Shown: positions 4,324 through 7,363 of the stretch, in pieces
How the letters are laid out: every line of letters begins with the position of its first letter
How positions within the stretch are numbered: the first letter of the stretch is position 1
Assembly: GCA_003222935.1 (NCBI GenBank)
Contig: QHXL01000335.1
Location: forward strand, 1-7,363
Direction: 5' to 3'
DNA: 7,363 nt
DNA from: Acidobacteriota bacterium
GTDB lineage: Bacteria > Acidobacteriota > Blastocatellia > Pyrinomonadales > Pyrinomonadaceae
Position numbers and translations under genes: made by a program
The notes under the pieces: generated by a model
Told to the model about the DNA's origin: nothing
Database searches by the model: none
What the model saw: only the letters and a program-made list of their open reading frames with translations

Positions 4324-5274
4324 ATGGATAATTCACCCCATTTAATTGGTATGCACTACGCTGGACCAACCGTACGGGCTGCCCTGGTCCAGGCTGATGG
4401 TGAAATACTCGAAAAGCGCGAAACAGAAATTTCGCCCAACTCAATGCTGGATCAGGTAGCTGGTTTGGCGAAGGATTTGGCCTCGAAAAGTGGGCGGGTT
4501 GCGGCTGTAGGTTTTGGAATTCCCGGATTAGTTAATCGACAGACTGACGTTGTCATTGTTTCGCAGAACCTACCGTCGACTGTTCGGGAAGGGCTTCATG
4601 CGGAGCTTACCAGGGCCATCGGCCTGCGTGTTGAACTTGAAAATGATGCCAACGCAGCAGCTTACGGTGAATACAGGATCGGAGCCGGCCGTGGCGTGCG
4701 CGACATCTTCTACATGATGATCGGAAACGGAATTGGCGGCGCCATCATTCTCGATGGGAAACTCTGGACAGGATCATCAGGGTTCGCTGGCGAAGTTGGC
4801 CATATCACGATCGACACAGAAGGCCTTGAATGCGTTTGTGGAAATACCGGTTGCCTCGAGACGGTTGCTTCAGCGCCGAGCATTGTTCGTCGCGCTCGTG
4901 AACGTCTGAATCGTGACTCCACGTCTTCGTTATCGAGGCTCGGACTGACAAAAGACTTCACCGCTGACGACGTGGCTCATCAAGCAAACGAAGGTGACGA
5001 TTTCGCATTGATGATGATCGAGCGAACTGGCAAGTACATAGGAACTGGTGTAGCGAGTGTCATCAACCTGTTGAATATTGAACGAATCGTGCTTGGGGGT
5101 GGGGTAATGGATGCGGGTCAGCTCATCCTCAATCCAATAATTCAGGAAGTAAAGCGACGTGCGTTTCAGCCCTGTTTTGAAGCAACTGAAATCGTCGCAG
5201 GTAAACTTGGCAACGATGCGACCACGATTGGCGCGGCCATGCTTGCCGGTGATGCGGCGCTTAGTCAGACTTAA
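4324..5274 (+). CDS. ROK-family sugar kinase-like protein with altered phosphate-binding motif
   Basis: ROK proteins include cytoplasmic glucokinases, N-acetyl-sugar kinases and sugar-responsive repressors. This one has 316 residues and no N-terminal helix-turn-helix, so it is built like a kinase. The catalytic block is ENDANAAAYGE (106-116, base Asp108). The sugar-binding and zinc region is intact: GEVGH (156-160), then nine residues, then the CxCGxxGCxE motif CVCGNTGCLE (170-179), with His160, Cys170, Cys172 and Cys177 as expected ligands. GIPGLV (65-70) and LGGGVM (257-262) are also typical. The odd part is the N-terminal phosphate loop: the usual DxGGT reads HYAGP (11-15), and the second loop GTGIGGG reads GNGIGGA (134-140). 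ATP use may be changed or lost. The ATG at 4324 follows a good promoter but has no clear Shine-Dalgarno. It stands alone, divergent from usp. Glucokinase is the default guess, unproven. Confidence 0.88.
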   Translation: MDNSPHLIGMHYAGPTVRAALVQADGEILEKRETEISPNSMLDQVAGLAKDLASKSGRVAAVGFGIPGLVNRQTDVVIVSQNLPSTVREGLHAELTRAIGLRVELENDANAAAYGEYRIGAGRGVRDIFYMMIGNGIGGAIILDGKLWTGSSGFAGEVGHITIDTEGLECVCGNTGCLETVASAPSIVRRARERLNRDSTSSLSRLGLTKDFTADDVAHQANEGDDFALMMIERTGKYIGTGVASVINLLNIERIVLGGGVMDAGQLILNPIIQEVKRRAFQPCFEATEIVAGKLGNDATTIGAAMLAGDAALSQT

Positions 5275-5285
5275 ATTGTTTCGAA

Positions 5286-5303
5286 GATCTCAAGTTTGAG
5301 ATC
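5286..5303 (+). terminator. Hairpin just after the ROK gene (possible terminator or 3' stabiliser)
   Basis: GATCTCAA-GT-TTGAGATC is a perfect 8-base palindromic arm pair (7-bp stem with a 4-nt loop in practice) starting 12 bases after the stop codon. It is not followed by a T-run, so intrinsic termination is uncertain. It is the only strong hairpin seen between this gene and actA. Confidence 0.4.
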
Positions 5304-5385
5304 GTCAGCCTCCTGTTGGTATTCATTCTGCCCCTAAATACCCCCTTATTTCTTTTGCGCACGACTTTGTGAATGTTTGTGCAAT

Positions 5386-5413
5386 TTGAAAATTCGTTCG
5401 CTTTTGGTAAAGT
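5386..5413 (+). promoter_or_regulatory. Possible promoter of the alternative complex III operon
   Basis: TTGAAA (5386-5391), a 16-nt spacer and TAAAGT (5408-5413) make a moderate sigma70-like match in an AT-rich stretch. It would give a leader of about 150 nt. The gene-free stretch 5275-5572 otherwise holds the hairpin at 5286-5303 and a pyrimidine-rich tract around 5330-5356. I see no second gene, riboswitch or repeat in it. Confidence 0.3.
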
Positions 5414-5572
5414 ACCCGCACTTGCAATAGACAGAATGTTTCGACAGCTTTTGCGGCGGCTGTGTTTGCTGTACTTCGCTACGCCCCACTTTAGACGTTT
5501 GTGTTAAGCCCCGTATCAGTAGTTTAACTTTCGCTCGTAGTATTAGAGCACTAGGCGATTAATCCTGCGGCG

Positions 5573-6241
5573 ATGCCTCAGATTTTCCACCACAGTACAA
5601 ACGCGCTGGCAAAGATCACGATCTATGGCGCCATTTTTGTCGCTGTTGCCGCGTTGTGGGCCACCGTCGAACTAAATCGATCGTCGTGGAACACCGGACA
5701 GTGGTTGGAACGACAGCAGCCGGTCCAATTCAGTCATAAACATCACACGGGAGACGACGGCATTGATTGCCGTTATTGTCATACCTCCGTTGAAACTTCA
5801 GCGTCCGCAGGTCTTCCGCCCACGACGACGTGTATGAACTGTCACAAGCAAATATGGGCCGACAGTCCGTACCTGGAACCTGTGCGTGCAAGTTTGCGAA
5901 ACAACAAACCAATCGAATGGTTTCGTGTTCATGATCTACCTGACTACGCCTATTTCAATCACAGTATTCACGTAAACAAGGGCGTTGGTTGTTCGACGTG
6001 TCATGGACGGGTCGACGAAATGCCTATCGCATATCAGTCTTCAAGTCTGCAGATGGAATGGTGTCTCGAATGTCATCGACACCCTGAAAAATTCGTCCGT
6101 GACAAGGAAAAAGTATTCGACATGAACTGGCGTCCGGAGAATAAGAGCGCGACTGATATCGCGTACGGAAAATCGCTGCTGGCTAAATACAAGATTCAAG
6201 GTAAGGAAATCTTGACGAGTTGTTCCACTTGTCATCGGTAG
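5573..6241 (+). CDS. actA: Alternative complex III pentaheme cytochrome c subunit ActA
   Basis: This is the multiheme cytochrome c subunit of alternative complex III, the membrane quinol oxidoreductase that replaces cytochrome bc1 in many bacteria and passes electrons to cytochrome c or directly to an oxidase. The product has 222 residues. A single N-terminal membrane segment (about 16-34) anchors it, with the rest outside the cytoplasmic membrane. Five CxxCH heme c motifs are visible: CRYCH (66-70), CMNCH (87-91), CSTCH (140-144), CLECH (164-168) and CSTCH (217-221), the last almost at the C-terminus. Extra histidines (His55, His57, His58, His130, His133, His170) could supply distal ligands. 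Five hemes plus one anchor matches ActA, and the following actB confirms it. The ATG at 5573 has only weak ribosome-site character but starts right before the anchor. actB follows after 17 bp, so the two are co-transcribed. Confidence 0.93.
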   Translation: MPQIFHHSTNALAKITIYGAIFVAVAALWATVELNRSSWNTGQWLERQQPVQFSHKHHTGDDGIDCRYCHTSVETSASAGLPPTTTCMNCHKQIWADSPYLEPVRASLRNNKPIEWFRVHDLPDYAYFNHSIHVNKGVGCSTCHGRVDEMPIAYQSSSLQMEWCLECHRHPEKFVRDKEKVFDMNWRPENKSATDIAYGKSLLAKYKIQGKEILTSCSTCHR

Positions 6242-6258
6242 AGAATAGAAGTCGCACA

Positions 6259-7363
6259 ATGAGCGATAGCGATCGTCACATAAATTTCAAGCTAATGCGG
6301 GATCACATCCTTGCCACGCAAGAAGGCAAGGACGGCCGCAGCGGTAAGCAATACTGGCGCAGTCTCGAAGAGCTCGCTGACAGTCCTGCATTTCAGGAGT
6401 TTGTGGTGCGCGAGTATCCGCAGCACGCTGAAGAGTGGAACGATCCAATCGAGCGTCGCACATTCATCAAGCTGATGGGTGCGTCGTTAGCGCTCGCTGG
6501 GTTGAGTGGTTGTGTCTTCCAGCCGCCCGAAAAGATTGTTCCTTACGTGAAGCAACCGGAAGAAAATGTACCCGGTAAGGCGCTGTTTTATGCGACGGCT
6601 GCTCCTTTGTTCGGCGCGGCGACGCCAGTTTTAGTGAGGAGTAACGAAGGTCGTCCAACCAAAATCGAAGGCAATCCGGACCATCCGAATAATAGACCAG
6701 GTGACTTTCCTGTAGAGGATCCTGCGCGAGATCCGCGTGGGTCGAGCGCGACAGACATTTTCACCCAGGCCTCGATTCTCAGTCTCTACGATCCTGATCG
6801 CTCGCAAAATCTTACATATCGCGAAGACATTCGAACCTGGACAGCGTTTGTTGGCGAGATGCGAACCGCACTCGAACAGCAGAGACCAAAACAGGGGGCA
6901 GGGATTCGTTTCCTGACGGAAACAGTCACGTCGCCGACGTTGGGCCAGCAGATGAAAGAATTGCTACAAGCCTGGCCGCAAAGTAAATGGCATCAGTACG
7001 AACCGGCAAATCGCGACAATGCTCGCGCCGGAGCTGTGATGGCTCTGGGTCAGCCGGTGAACACTACTTACCGTTTTGACCTGGCCGACCGGATTCTTTC
7101 ACTCGATTGCGACTTCCTTTCGTGCCTGCCCGGTTCACTCCGTTATGCGCGCGACTTTTCCGCGAAACGCCGGGTGACTGAAGAGAACAAAGAGATGAGT
7201 CGCCTCTACGTGGTTGAGACGACGCCGAGTAATACGGGGGCGAAAGCGGATCATCAGTGGAGTGTGAAGCCGAGTGAACTTGAAGGTATTGCTCGAGCGA
7301 TTTCGTCAGGCAGCGGTGGTCCTGAATGGGTGCAGGCTATAGTTAAAGATCTGCAACAGCACA
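6259..7363 (+). CDS. actB: Alternative complex III subunit ActB, molybdopterin oxidoreductase-like, 5' part (cut by window end)
   Basis: ActB is the large iron-sulfur subunit of alternative complex III, with a molybdopterin-oxidoreductase-like half and a ferredoxin-like half. Only the first 368 codons are here; the frame is open to the edge and full proteins are around 1000 residues. The N-terminus is the extended Tat-type leader of this family: a ~60-residue domain with QYWRSLEELADSPAFQEFV (31-49) precedes the twin arginine in ERRTFIKLMG (65-74), a hydrophobic stretch and LSGC (82-85), a possible lipobox with Cys85. Then comes the oxidoreductase-like fold, including the GRPTKIEGNPDHP segment typical of these proteins. 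No N-terminal CxxCxxxC cluster motif is present, in keeping with the cofactor-free first half of ActB. The ATG at 6259 lies 17 bp after actA. actC, D, E and F would be expected beyond the window. Confidence 0.92.
   Translation, partial: MSDSDRHINFKLMRDHILATQEGKDGRSGKQYWRSLEELADSPAFQEFVVREYPQHAEEWNDPIERRTFIKLMGASLALAGLSGCVFQPPEKIVPYVKQPEENVPGKALFYATAAPLFGAATPVLVRSNEGRPTKIEGNPDHPNNRPGDFPVEDPARDPRGSSATDIFTQASILSLYDPDRSQNLTYREDIRTWTAFVGEMRTALEQQRPKQGAGIRFLTETVTSPTLGQQMKELLQAWPQSKWHQYEPANRDNARAGAVMALGQPVNTTYRFDLADRILSLDCDFLSCLPGSLRYARDFSAKRRVTEENKEMSRLYVVETTPSNTGAKADHQWSVKPSELEGIARAISSGSGGPEWVQAIVKDLQQH

Overview
The window looks like chromosomal DNA from a free-living, respiring, diderm-type bacterium. 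The best clue is the start of an alternative complex III operon (actA-actB) at the right end. Combined with moderate GC, mostly weak Shine-Dalgarno sequences, and intergenic palindromes linked to an IS200-like transposase, it makes me favour Acidobacteriota (Blastocatellia/Pyrinomonadales type). This is inference from general knowledge; there is no rRNA or marker gene to prove it, and other ACIII-bearing phyla remain possible.

Layout, left to right. (1) 8-532 (+): an Ala/Pro/Lys-rich protein of unknown function carrying two diverged copies of a ~47-residue motif; its reading frame is open to the left edge. (2) 533-1670: a mobile-element island. An intact IS200/IS605-type Y1 transposase (952-1404) is preceded by a short relic that keeps only the 5' end of the same element (hairpin, Shine-Dalgarno, first codons). 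The same composite ~100-nt palindromic module follows both the relic and the intact copy, and an inverted half-module lies to the left. (3) 1671-4114 (-): three genes on the minus strand, in transcription order a universal stress protein, a DedA-family membrane protein and a GHMP-family sugar kinase. The two larger gaps around them (usp/ROK and dedA/GHMP) hold short degenerate inverted repeats. (4) 4115-4323: a divergent promoter region. (5) 4324-5274 (+): a ROK-family sugar kinase-like protein whose N-terminal phosphate-binding motif is degenerate. (6) 5275-5572: a gene-free stretch with a hairpin and a possible promoter. (7) 5573-7363 (+): actA (pentaheme cytochrome c) and the 5' part of actB (molybdopterin oxidoreductase-like / iron-sulfur subunit), which is cut by the window end.

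Functionally, actA and actB belong to one membrane quinol:electron-acceptor oxidoreductase. The GHMP and ROK proteins suggest sugar or sugar-phosphate metabolism, but they are not in one operon and nothing shows they share a pathway. I found no CRISPR array, tRNA or rRNA. The least ordinary features are the transposase-linked composite palindromes with their internally deleted copy, the internally duplicated Ala/Pro-rich protein, and the ROK protein with altered phosphate loops.
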